Origin: Nonomuraea thailandensis
GTDB taxonomy: Bacteria; Actinomycetota; Actinomycetes; Streptosporangiales; Streptosporangiaceae
Length of the DNA stretch: 64,000 bases
Reading direction: 5' to 3'
Assembly (NCBI RefSeq): GCF_024172165.1
Contig: NZ_JAMZEB010000002.1
Span: forward strand, 5,787,501 to 5,851,500
Both the position numbers and the translations under genes were made by a program. Numbering within the stretch: position 1 is the stretch's first letter; each line of letters opens with the position of its first letter. Under the pieces are notes generated by a model, which made no database searches, was not told the origin of the DNA, and saw only the letters and a program-made list of their open reading frames with translations. Of this stretch, positions 40,687-48,104 are shown in pieces.

Positions 40687-41627
40687 CTGGACACTCCGGT
40701 CAAATGCGATCGCAGGGCGGGGGCCGCCCTGCTGGTCCACCAGTCATCTGGAACGTCCACGGGCTCGACGGCGACACCGCGCGGGCTGAGCAGCACCCGC
40801 AGCGAGGTGATCGCGGTCGAGGGAAGGCTGAGCACGCGCTGGCCCGGGTCCAGGCCGCGCAGCGTCAGCTCGGCGGGCGCGCCTGCGTCGTGGACGGTGA
40901 TGCCGGGGCGCTCCCGGATCAGGGCGACGTCCACGGGGTCCTCGCGGCGGTGCGGGTAGTAGGCCAGCGGCTCGCGCGCGGCCAGGTCGGTCAGCCAGCG
41001 CAGGTAGTGGTCGCGGTGCACGAGGCCGTTGCGCACGAGGGAGGTGCCGAGCACGACCGTGCGCTCGGCCGGGCTCTCGGTGCTGGGCGGCTGGGCCCGC
41101 AGCCAGGCGAAGTCGTGGCGGACGAGGTCGACGCCCGCCTGGCGGACGGCCTGCGCCAGCTTGTCGTCCACGTTCAGGGCGGTGAAGACCGACACCTTGC
41201 TCAGGCGCAGCCGCAGCGCGGCCGCCACGCCGAGGGCGGCGCGCAGCCTGGTGGGCTCGGCGCGGGCGCGCAGCAGCGGCCGGTACGGGCCGGCGGCGAG
41301 CAGTTCGAGCAGCCGCAGCGTCGCCAGCCCGTCGTCCACGATGACGATGCGGCCCGGCCGGGAGGTGAGCCAGCGCAGCTGCACCTTGCCGGAGAAGGCG
41401 TCCCCGACGGCCTGCACGCGCCTGGGCATGCGCTCGCGCGGCTCGGCCAGCACCAGCCCGTCGGGCAGCCCCAGGGAGCGCAGCTCGCGGCGCGTGGCCT
41501 TCAGCGGCCGCAGGCCCGCCCGCGGCACGACAGCCGTCTCGGGGCCGAGAAGCCCGGCGTGGTGGGCCTCGACGGCGCACAGCATCTGGAGCGGGGACTC
41601 CACCCAGGCCGACGCCTGCTCGACCAC
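40683..41627 (-). CDS. Putative sialyltransferase-like glycosyltransferase (GT52-like motifs)
   Basis: 314 aa. The start SAWVESPLQMLCAVEAHHAG resembles the N-terminal strand of bacterial sialyl- and polysialyltransferases. The D/E-D/E-G motif is present as DDG in RIVIVDDGLATLRLLELL, a possible HP-region is LAYYPHRREDP, and an S/T motif is LSLPSTAITSLR. Assignment to GT52 is by motif only. GTG start at 41627 with GGGAGGG upstream; it is translationally coupled to the DUF6716-like gene (TTGA). With the polysialyltransferase-like gene it gives two candidate CMP-nonulosonate transferases. Confidence 0.6.
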   Translation of the reverse strand: MVEQASAWVESPLQMLCAVEAHHAGLLGPETAVVPRAGLRPLKATRRELRSLGLPDGLVLAEPRERMPRRVQAVGDAFSGKVQLRWLTSRPGRIVIVDDGLATLRLLELLAAGPYRPLLRARAEPTRLRAALGVAAALRLRLSKVSVFTALNVDDKLAQAVRQAGVDLVRHDFAWLRAQPPSTESPAERTVVLGTSLVRNGLVHRDHYLRWLTDLAAREPLAYYPHRREDPVDVALIRERPGITVHDAGAPAELTLRGLDPGQRVLSLPSTAITSLRVLLSPRGVAVEPVDVPDDWWTSRAAPALRSHLTGVSS

Positions 41628-41725
41628 TCGTTGCCCTCCCAGCGGGGTGATGGCGCGTTAACGACCGCTTCAAGCTAGCCCCACCGCCTTAAGCCCTCAG
41701 AAACGCGGCGTGAACAATGGAGGGT

Positions 41726-42547
41726 ATGAATTCGCTCATGCTCAACACCGACGGCGTGCAGATCCCGCAGCTCGGGTACGGCGTCTGGCAGGTCCCGGCC
41801 GAAGAGGCCGAGCAGGCGGTCGCCACCGCGCTCCAGGCCGGCTACCGGCACGTCGACACCGCCGCCGCCTACGGCAACGAGGAGGGCGTGGGGCGGGCCG
41901 TGCGCGGCAGCGGCCTGCCGCGCGAGAAGGTGTTCGTGACCACGAAGCTGTGGAACGGGGACCACGGCCGCACCGAGGCCGCCTTCGACGAGAGCCTCGC
42001 CAGGCTGGGCCTGGACCACCTGGATCTGTTCCTGATCCACTGGCCGGTGCCGCAGCAGGACAAGTACGTGCAGGCGTGGAAGGCGATGGAGAAGATCTAC
42101 CGTGACGGCCGGGTCAGGGCCATCGGGGTCTCCAACTTCACGGTGGACACGCTCACCCGGCTCATGGACGAGACCGGCATCACGCCCTCCATCAACCAGA
42201 TCGAGCTCCACCCGTACCTGCAGCAGCGCGAGATGCGGGCCTTCCACGAGGCCAACGGCATCCTCACCGAGGCCTGGAGCCCGCTGGGGCAGGGCAAGGG
42301 GCTGCTGTCGGACCCGGCGCTGTCGGTGCTGTCGGAGAAGTACGGCAGGACGCCCGCGCAGATCGTGCTGCGCTGGCATCTGCAGCTCGGGAACGTGGTG
42401 ATCCCGAAGTCCGTCACGCCCGCGCGCATCAAGGAGAACATCGGCGTGTTCGATTTCATCCTCGACAGCGAGGACATGTCGGCCATCGGCGCCATGAACA
42501 GGGGGGAGCGTCTCGGGCCGGATCCCGACACGTTCAACCTGACGTAA
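41726..42547 (+). CDS. Aldo/keto reductase
   Basis: A ~273-aa NADPH-dependent TIM-barrel reductase. The catalytic tetrad is D44 (RHVDTAAAYGNE), Y49, K74 (VFVTTKLWNGDH) and H105 (LFLIHWPVP). GVSNFTVDTL and IVLRWHLQLGNVVIPKSVTP are the usual cofactor-binding segments. It resembles 2,5-diketo-gluconate reductase-type AKR5 enzymes. Three in-frame ATGs (41717, 41726, 41738) are possible because GGAGGG at 41719-41724 is badly spaced for all; I use 41726. It is divergent from the glycosyltransferase pair. The substrate is unknown. Confidence 0.88.
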   Translation: MNSLMLNTDGVQIPQLGYGVWQVPAEEAEQAVATALQAGYRHVDTAAAYGNEEGVGRAVRGSGLPREKVFVTTKLWNGDHGRTEAAFDESLARLGLDHLDLFLIHWPVPQQDKYVQAWKAMEKIYRDGRVRAIGVSNFTVDTLTRLMDETGITPSINQIELHPYLQQREMRAFHEANGILTEAWSPLGQGKGLLSDPALSVLSEKYGRTPAQIVLRWHLQLGNVVIPKSVTPARIKENIGVFDFILDSEDMSAIGAMNRGERLGPDPDTFNLT

Positions 42548-42619
42548 GTGACCGGCGTGACTTTTGTGACGCCACGCCATTGATGACATATCCCCCCATA
42601 ACCCTTTCTTTACCTCCCC

Positions 42620-42634
42620 TATAACATCTCCGCG
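42620..42634 (+). promoter_or_regulatory. -10 box for a probable leaderless transcript
   Basis: TATAAC at 42620-42625 lies 8 bp before the GTG start at 42634, so transcription would begin at or next to the start codon. No ribosome-binding site and no clear -35 are visible. Confidence 0.5.
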
Positions 42635-43587
42635 TGCGAGATTTCACTTGGGGAATTGCGGCGACCGGCGGCATCGCGCGTACGGTCGGGGCCGCCATCG
42701 CGGCCGAGCCCGGCATGCGCGTGGCAGCCGTCGGATCGCGGAACCTGGCCAGGGCCCAGGCCCTGGCCGCCGCGCTGGAGGCGGAGTCGGCGTACGGCTC
42801 CTACGAGCGGCTGTGCGCCGACCCGGGGGTGGACGCCATCTACGTGGCCACCCCGCACGCGCAGCACCTGCAGGTCGCCGAGATGGCCATCGCCGCAGGT
42901 AAAGCCGTGCTCTGCGAGAAGCCGCTGGCGGCCACCGTGGACGACGCGGAGAAGATGGTGCGCCTGGCGCGCGAGGCGGGCGTGTTCCTGATGGAAGCCA
43001 TGTGGATGCGGTTCAACCCGCTCGTCCAGCGCCTCGCGGCCGATCCGCGCTTCGGCGAGCTCCGCTCGGTGCAGGCCACGTTCGGCTTCGCGGCGCCCTA
43101 CGACCCGGCCCACCGGCTGTGGGCTCCGGAGCTGGGCGGCGGGGCCCTGCTGGACCTGGGGATCTACCCGTTCGGGCTGGCCCAGCTGCTCCTGGGCATG
43201 CCCTCTGACCTGCGCATCACCGGATCCCTGGCCCCGAGCGGGGTGGATGCGGAGGCGGCCGGCGTATTGCTCTACCCCGGTGGCCGACACGCTCTCGTGG
43301 CGGCCTCATTGCTCGGGAATTACCCGAACACGGCCTGTGTTGTAGGTAGTCAGATGCGGGCGGACCTCCAGGCTCCGTTCTGGGCTCCGCAGCGGATCGT
43401 TCTCACCGGGCCCTCCATGGAGCCGGAAGAGCATGTGCTCGATCCGGCGGACAACGGATACGCCGGAGAGCTTCGCGAAGTCCGCGCCGCCACGGCCGAA
43501 GGCAGGACCGAATCCTCGATCATGCCTCTTGACGAATCCCTTGCCATGCTGGGGCTTCTGGCCGACGCTCGCAGGCAGATTGCCTAG
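42634..43587 (+). CDS. Gfo/Idh/MocA-family oxidoreductase
   Basis: A 317-aa NAD(P)-dependent sugar or cyclitol dehydrogenase. Residues 1-120 form a Rossmann domain (TWGIAATGGIARTVGAAI, then VAAVGSRNLARAQALA). AIYVATPHAQHLQVAEMAI and VLCEKPLAATVDDAEKMV hold the family's EKP lysine. The C-terminal alpha/beta domain includes WMRFNPLVQRL and GGGALLDLGIYPFGLAQLLL. No ribosome-binding site precedes the GTG; a TATAAC -10 box 8 bp upstream suggests leaderless translation. It is transcribed with the aldo/keto reductase but probably separately. Confidence 0.88.
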   Translation: MRDFTWGIAATGGIARTVGAAIAAEPGMRVAAVGSRNLARAQALAAALEAESAYGSYERLCADPGVDAIYVATPHAQHLQVAEMAIAAGKAVLCEKPLAATVDDAEKMVRLAREAGVFLMEAMWMRFNPLVQRLAADPRFGELRSVQATFGFAAPYDPAHRLWAPELGGGALLDLGIYPFGLAQLLLGMPSDLRITGSLAPSGVDAEAAGVLLYPGGRHALVAASLLGNYPNTACVVGSQMRADLQAPFWAPQRIVLTGPSMEPEEHVLDPADNGYAGELREVRAATAEGRTESSIMPLDESLAMLGLLADARRQIA

Positions 43588-43696
43588 CTGAGCTTTTATG
43601 GATTTGTAATCCTCTTGCCTCATGTATTACCTTATGGGGCATCTTGAGGCATACGCCCGGTTTGTCCGGCTATGTCAGACCATCGCACGAAACATC

Positions 43697-43842
43697 GCAG
43701 GATCGTCCTGCGACCGCTGAATCCGCCTCAGGGCGGAACCGGGGACCCATGTCTTTGGGGCGAATCGGCACTCCGGTGCCGTAGGGCAGCTTCCACGCCC
43801 GAGCCCGTCAGCTAACCCGGTAAGCGGCATGGAAGCAAGGAG
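43697..43842 (+). ncRNA. ydaO/yuaA cyclic di-AMP riboswitch
   Basis: The 266-bp leader of the CHAP gene carries the conserved blocks of the c-di-AMP riboswitch in the right order. These are CCGCTGAATCCGCC (43714-43727), GGAACCGGGG (43735-43744), GGGGCGAATCGG (43757-43768), GTAGGGCAGCTTCC (43781-43794), CGAGCCCGTCAGCTAACC (43800-43817) and a closing GGAAGCAAGGAG (43831-43842). A GCAGGATCGTCCTGC hairpin lies at its 5' end. In actinobacteria this class lowers expression of wall hydrolases when c-di-AMP is high, which fits the gene it precedes. The motif match is by eye against memory of the Rfam class. Confidence 0.9.
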
Positions 43843-43853
43843 CACCTCCCTCG

Positions 43854-44564
43854 ATGGCCAAGCACCGTCTTACCGCTGTCTCGAAGACCAACATCGCCCG
43901 CGCCGCCCTCGGCGCCACCGTCATCGCCTCGGCCCTCGGCGTCAACGCCATGACCGCCAGCGCCGACACCGCCACGGGCGTCGCCGCGGCCACCGCCGCC
44001 AGGCACCCGGACGCCGCCATCGCCGCCCACAAGGCCGGCGCGGCGGACGACCGCACCGAGACCAAGATCAACGTTACCGCTGACCAGGTCCTGGCCCTGG
44101 CCAAGGCCCAGGTCGGCACCTCCGAGAACGCCTACGGCGGCGGCACCAAGTTCCAGCAGTGGTACGCCGCTTCCCAGCGCGCCGGCGAGACCGTCGCCCG
44201 CGACGGCGGCAACCGCGCCGCGTACCTGAACGCCGCCTGGTGCTCGATGTTCGTCTCCTGGGTCGGCGAGCAGACCGGCGCCCGCCCGCAGGTCGGCTGG
44301 GACGCCTACACCGTCGCCCACGCCAAGTGGTTCGCCGCCAACGACCGCTGGGGCACCGCCGCCAAGCCCGGCGCCGTCGTGTTCTTCGCCTGGGACGGCG
44401 GCAAGAGCCTGAGCGACATCCAGCACGTCGGGTTCGTCGTGAAGGACAACCAGAACGGCACCATCTCGACGATCGAGGGCAACACCGGCAACGGCAAGGT
44501 CGAAGAGCGCATCCGTCCGAAGTCGCAGGTCGTCGGCTACGGCTACCCGCAGTACGCCTCCTGA
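43854..44564 (+). CDS. Secreted CHAP-domain peptidoglycan hydrolase
   Basis: 236 aa with an N-terminal signal (helix ~13-33, cleavage near NAMTASA, 32-38), an Ala-rich linker, and a C-terminal CHAP domain (~75-236). Catalytic residues are C130 (AAWCSMFVSWVG) and H191 (IQHVGFVVKD), with E208/N210 completing the site. CHAP enzymes cut peptide stems or cross-bridges of peptidoglycan. Start ATG at 43854 follows GCAAGGAGC at the end of the c-di-AMP riboswitch, so the hydrolase is tied to turgor and wall homeostasis. It ends in a 21-bp terminator stem. Confidence 0.92.
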   Translation: MAKHRLTAVSKTNIARAALGATVIASALGVNAMTASADTATGVAAATAARHPDAAIAAHKAGAADDRTETKINVTADQVLALAKAQVGTSENAYGGGTKFQQWYAASQRAGETVARDGGNRAAYLNAAWCSMFVSWVGEQTGARPQVGWDAYTVAHAKWFAANDRWGTAAKPGAVVFFAWDGGKSLSDIQHVGFVVKDNQNGTISTIEGNTGNGKVEERIRPKSQVVGYGYPQYAS

Positions 44565-44607
44565 CGGAACGTTCCAGGCCGGGAGCCCGCTCTCTGCCTT
44601 CCATGTG

Positions 44608-44654
44608 ACGCGACGAGCGCGCGTCCCCACCCCGGGGACGCGCGCTCGTCGCGT
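44608..44654. terminator. Bidirectional terminator hairpin
   Basis: Perfect 21-bp stem (44608-44628 with 44634-44654) and a 5-nt loop in the 115-bp gap between the convergent CHAP and alpha/beta-hydrolase genes. Confidence 0.88.
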
Positions 44655-44679
44655 TCCCGGGTGCTGCCGGACCGGCTCG

Positions 44680-45555
44680 CTACCTTGCCCAGGTCCGGTC
44701 GAGGAAGGCGGCGATGAGCGGCGCGATCTCCGGCAGGTGCGTCTCCAGCGCGAAGTGCCCGGTGGGGAACACGTGGAGCTCGGCGCCGGGCAGGTCCCGC
44801 AGGTAGGCGCGGGCGCCGGGCTCGGGGAAGAACGGGTCGTCGCCGCCCCACGTGATGAGCGCCGGCGGGGTGTGGGCGCGCAGCCAGGCCTGCCAGCGCT
44901 CGTACCGCTCCACGTTGGAGTGGTAGTCGAAGGCGAGCGCCACCTGGGCCTCCTTGCGCCCCGGCAGGTCGAGGAAGTGCTGGTCGAGGGTCCAGCCGTC
45001 CGGGGCGATCACGGCAGGGTCGGGGACGCCGGTCTCGTACTGGCCGCGGGTGCCGTCCAGGGTGAGCAGGTCGCGGATCGTCCGCTCGGCGCCCGGCGTC
45101 CACGGGCGGAGCGCGACGAAGTCGCGGGCGCCGCCGGACAGGCCCTCGGTGTAGGCGTTGCCGTTCTGGATCACGAGCCCGGCGATCCACTCCGGGTGCC
45201 GCTCGGCCAGCCGGAAGCCGACCGGCGCGCCGAAGTCGAACACGTACATCACGAAGCGCGTCAGCCCGAGCCGCCGCACGAACCCTTCGGTGACGTCGGC
45301 GAGCCGGTCGAAGGTGTACGTGAAGCCGGGCGGCGCCTGCGTGTGGCCGAAGCCGGGATAGTCCGGGGCGATCAGCCGGTAGCGGGCGCCGAGGACGTCC
45401 ATGAGGCGGCGGAACTGGTGCGAGGCGGACGGGAAGCCGTGCAGGAGCAGCAGCACGGGGGCGTCGGCGCGGCCGGGGTGCGACTCGCGGTAGAAGACGC
45501 GGACGCCGTCCACGTCAAGGTGGCGGTGGCTGATGCGGGCGATCTCGGGAAGCAT
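44680..45555 (-). CDS. Alpha/beta hydrolase, epoxide hydrolase-like
   Basis: A 291-aa soluble alpha/beta hydrolase. The oxyanion-region LLLLHGFPSASHQFR and DYPGFGHTQAP precede the nucleophile elbow YVFDFGAPVG, whose nucleophile is Asp (D107) as in epoxide hydrolases and haloalkane dehalogenases. The acid is in WGGDDPFFPE and the base His in PTGHFALE. Start ATG at 45555 with AAGGA upstream. It is divergent from a CGNR regulator, with three CATTAG-type repeats around its promoter, so that protein probably controls it. Confidence 0.88.
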   Translation of the reverse strand: MLPEIARISHRHLDVDGVRVFYRESHPGRADAPVLLLLHGFPSASHQFRRLMDVLGARYRLIAPDYPGFGHTQAPPGFTYTFDRLADVTEGFVRRLGLTRFVMYVFDFGAPVGFRLAERHPEWIAGLVIQNGNAYTEGLSGGARDFVALRPWTPGAERTIRDLLTLDGTRGQYETGVPDPAVIAPDGWTLDQHFLDLPGRKEAQVALAFDYHSNVERYERWQAWLRAHTPPALITWGGDDPFFPEPGARAYLRDLPGAELHVFPTGHFALETHLPEIAPLIAAFLDRTWAR

Positions 45556-45582
45556 TCCTAATTCCTTCTGACGTAGGTGATG

Positions 45583-45636
45583 CATTAGGTATAGCGGGCG
45601 AGCTTCTAATGGGTCAACCGGGAGCTGTAGCATTAG
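45583..45636. promoter_or_regulatory. Hydrolase promoter with three CATTAG repeats
   Basis: On the minus strand -35 TTGACC (45617-45612), 18 bp, -10 TATACC (45593-45588) drives the hydrolase. CATTAG occurs at 45583-45588 and 45631-45636, and its complement CTAATG at 45605-45610. These lie just after the -10, between the -10 and -35, and just before the CGNR gene start. Confidence 0.5.
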
Positions 45637-45640
45637 AGAC

Positions 45641-46198
45641 ATGAGTGAGCTCGGTCCGCTGACCGGGGAGCCGCTGGCTCTGGACCTGGTCAACACCCGG
45701 ACGGCCAGTGGCGACCTGCTGACCACGCCCGAGGACCTGCGGGCCTGGCTACGGCTCCAGGCCGGCCGGATCTCCCTGCCGGGGGAGCTGACCGAGGCCG
45801 ACGTGGCCGCCGTGCGGCGGGTCCGCGAGCACGTCGCGCGCGCCCTCGACCGCGTCCGGCGCGGCACCGGGCCGCCGGCGGACGATCTCGCGGCGCTCAA
45901 CCGGGCCCAGCGTGCCGCGCCCGCCATCACCGAGCTGTCCTGGGACGGGCAGGCCGTCACCGCGGCCCGCCGGCGGGTCAGCGGCTCGGCCGGGGAGCGG
46001 CTGGCGGCGTGGCTGGCCGAGGCCGCCGCCGAACTGCTGGCCGATCCGGCCGTCGCCCTGGTGCGTGAGTGCGAGGCGGACGACTGCGTGATGGTGTTCC
46101 TGCCCGCGCATCCGCGCCGCCGCTGGTGCTCGGCCGCGCGGTGCGGGAACCGGGTCCGCGTCGCCCGCCACTACCGGCGCCACAAGCCGCCCGCCTGA
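45641..46198 (+). CDS. CGNR zinc-finger regulator
   Basis: 185 aa. The N-terminal ABATE-type stress domain starts PLALDLVNTR and runs to ~130. The C-terminal zinc finger has Cys144, Cys149, Cys163 and Cys168, with the CGNR signature at 168-171 and a basic tail (VRVARHYRRHK), expected to bind DNA. These proteins are common in actinobacteria and often adjoin the gene they control. Here it is divergent from the epoxide-hydrolase-like gene. The ATG at 45641 lies 5 bp after a CATTAG element, consistent with autoregulation. Confidence 0.88.
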   Translation: MSELGPLTGEPLALDLVNTRTASGDLLTTPEDLRAWLRLQAGRISLPGELTEADVAAVRRVREHVARALDRVRRGTGPPADDLAALNRAQRAAPAITELSWDGQAVTAARRRVSGSAGERLAAWLAEAAAELLADPAVALVRECEADDCVMVFLPAHPRRRWCSAARCGNRVRVARHYRRHKPPA

Positions 46199-46283
46199 CG
46201 ACCGCCCATGCGGCCCCGCTCAGACGCCCGCACAGGCGGCCATGCTCACGTGGCCGCTCAGGCGGCCATGCTCACGTGCCCGC

Positions 46284-48104
46284 TCAGGTGGTGAAGGCGT
46301 CGCGCTGGATGGCGTACAGGTCGGCGTACGGGCCGGGGCGGGCGACGAGGCCGGCGTGGGTGCCCTGCTGGACGATGCGGCCGGAGTCGAGGACGACGAT
46401 CAGGTCCGCCGTCCGCACCGTCGGGAAGCGGTGGGTGATCAGGAGGGTGACGGCGCCGGGGTGGCGGCGGGCGGCCTCGGCGTAGCGGGCGAAGACGGCG
46501 CTCTCCGCCGGCGCGTCGAGCGAGGCCGTCGGCTCGTCCAGGACGAGGAGGAGCGGGGAGCGGCGCATCGAGGCGCGCGCCAGGGCGAGCTGCTGCCACT
46601 GGCCGCCCGACAGGCGGTGGCCGCGTGCGAACGTGTCGCCCAGCTCGGTGGCCAGACCCCCGGGCAGGGCCTCGACCAGGCCGGTGGCGCCCGCCCGGGC
46701 CAGGGCCGCCGCCACGGCGCCACGGTCGTCGAGACGGGGCAGGTCGCCCACGCCGACCGTCTCGGCGGCGGTCAGCTCGAAGCGCGCCAGGTCCTGGAAG
46801 ACGGCGCTGACGCGCCGCCGCCAAGCCTGAGGGGCCAGGACGTGGAGGGGGACGTCGTCCGCCCGGATCTCACCCCGATCCGGCCGGTAGAGGGCGCACA
46901 GGAGCTTGGCCAGGGTGGTCTTGCCCGAGCCGTGCGCGCCGACCAGCGCGACCGTGGCGCCGGCGGGCAGGTGCAGGTCGAGCTCGTGCAGGACCTGGCG
47001 GCCGGTGCCTGGGTAGGTGAACGACACCTGGCGCAGGGTGATGCCGCCGGTCAGCCGCTCGGGCGGGCTGTGGGTACGCGATCCGGCACGGTCGGGCGAG
47101 AACGACGCGTTCTGCCCACCGAGGCCGGGCGAGGAGGACGCGTAGGCGCGGAGCCAGGCCAGGCGGGCGGCGGCGCGCAGGCCGGCGGCGACCGAGCCGG
47201 CGTGGAAGGCGAGCCGCGACGCCTGCGTGACGAACTGCACGCCGACCGTGGCCACCAGCACGAGGTCCCCCGCCGTGGCCGCCCCCTGCCCCGCCAGCCA
47301 GGCGGTGTGGCCGAGCGCGCCGGCGTACCCGGCCAGGAACGTGGCCGAGCCGGCGAACGTGAGCAGCCCCGCCCGGATCCCGGCCCGCGCCCGCACGGCC
47401 GACACCTCCTCCCAGCGCCGCGCGGCCATCCCGTCCAGGGCGGGCGCGGCCCCGCTGAGGCGCACCTCCTTGGCGGGCTCCGCACCCGTGACCGTCTCGG
47501 ACAACTGCTGCTCCAGCCGCGCGGTCTCGGCGGTGCGTTCGGCGGCGGCGTCGAGCCGGCGGGCGGCGCGGCCCCGTACGAGCAGCGACGGCAGGGCGGC
47601 GCCCCCGAGCAGGAGCGGCAGCAGCGGATGCACGGCGGCCATCAGCGCCACGCCGAGCCCGATCTGCACCACGTGCTCCCCCACCAGCGCCAGCGCCCAC
47701 ACCGTGAAGTAGAGCTGCAGGCTCTCCTCGCGCAGGGTCTGCAACCGGTCGAGGCAGGCCGGCCGCTCCAGGTGCTCGATCGTGGGGATGCCGGAGGTGA
47801 GGGTGAGGATCTCCTCCTGGACGGCCACGCCCATCCGCTCGGCCAGCTCCTGCATCAGCGCCAGCTCGGCCCGCCCCAGCGCGACGCCCGCCGCCAGCGC
47901 GCCTCCCGCCGCCAGCGCCCACAGCGCGGCCGGCGCCGGACGGCCGGCGGTGGCGGCGTCGGTCAGCTCGCGCAGGAAGACCCCCACCAGGCCGTGGCCG
48001 ACCGCGCCCGTCAGGAGGAACGCGACCAGGACGAGCCCGGCCCTCCGGTCCGTCCGCCAGGCCAGGACCAGGAGGGTGCGGAGGGTGCCCCACGCGCCGG
48101 TCAC
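46284..48104 (-). CDS. ABC exporter half-transporter (membrane + ATPase), partner B
   Basis: 606 aa. A six-helix exporter membrane domain (~1-310) is followed by a full ATPase: Walker A GAHGSGKTT, Q-loop VFQDLARFEL, signature LSGGQWQQ, Walker B LLLVLDEPTASLD and H-loop ITHRFPT. GTG start at 48104 overlaps the upstream ABC gene's stop by 4 bp (GTGA), so the pair forms a heterodimer. A Ser/Pro-rich linker separates the domains. Such pairs export peptides, lipids or natural products; no precursor peptide or tailoring enzyme is seen nearby. Confidence 0.9.
   Translation of the reverse strand: MTGAWGTLRTLLVLAWRTDRRAGLVLVAFLLTGAVGHGLVGVFLRELTDAATAGRPAPAALWALAAGGALAAGVALGRAELALMQELAERMGVAVQEEILTLTSGIPTIEHLERPACLDRLQTLREESLQLYFTVWALALVGEHVVQIGLGVALMAAVHPLLPLLLGGAALPSLLVRGRAARRLDAAAERTAETARLEQQLSETVTGAEPAKEVRLSGAAPALDGMAARRWEEVSAVRARAGIRAGLLTFAGSATFLAGYAGALGHTAWLAGQGAATAGDLVLVATVGVQFVTQASRLAFHAGSVAAGLRAAARLAWLRAYASSSPGLGGQNASFSPDRAGSRTHSPPERLTGGITLRQVSFTYPGTGRQVLHELDLHLPAGATVALVGAHGSGKTTLAKLLCALYRPDRGEIRADDVPLHVLAPQAWRRRVSAVFQDLARFELTAAETVGVGDLPRLDDRGAVAAALARAGATGLVEALPGGLATELGDTFARGHRLSGGQWQQLALARASMRRSPLLLVLDEPTASLDAPAESAVFARYAEAARRHPGAVTLLITHRFPTVRTADLIVVLDSGRIVQQGTHAGLVARPGPYADLYAIQRDAFTT

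Noticed and set aside
42554..42573. Terminator after the aldo/keto reductase (GGCGT-N10-ACGCC)
   Set aside because: Only a 5-bp stem with a long loop; too weak to list as a feature.
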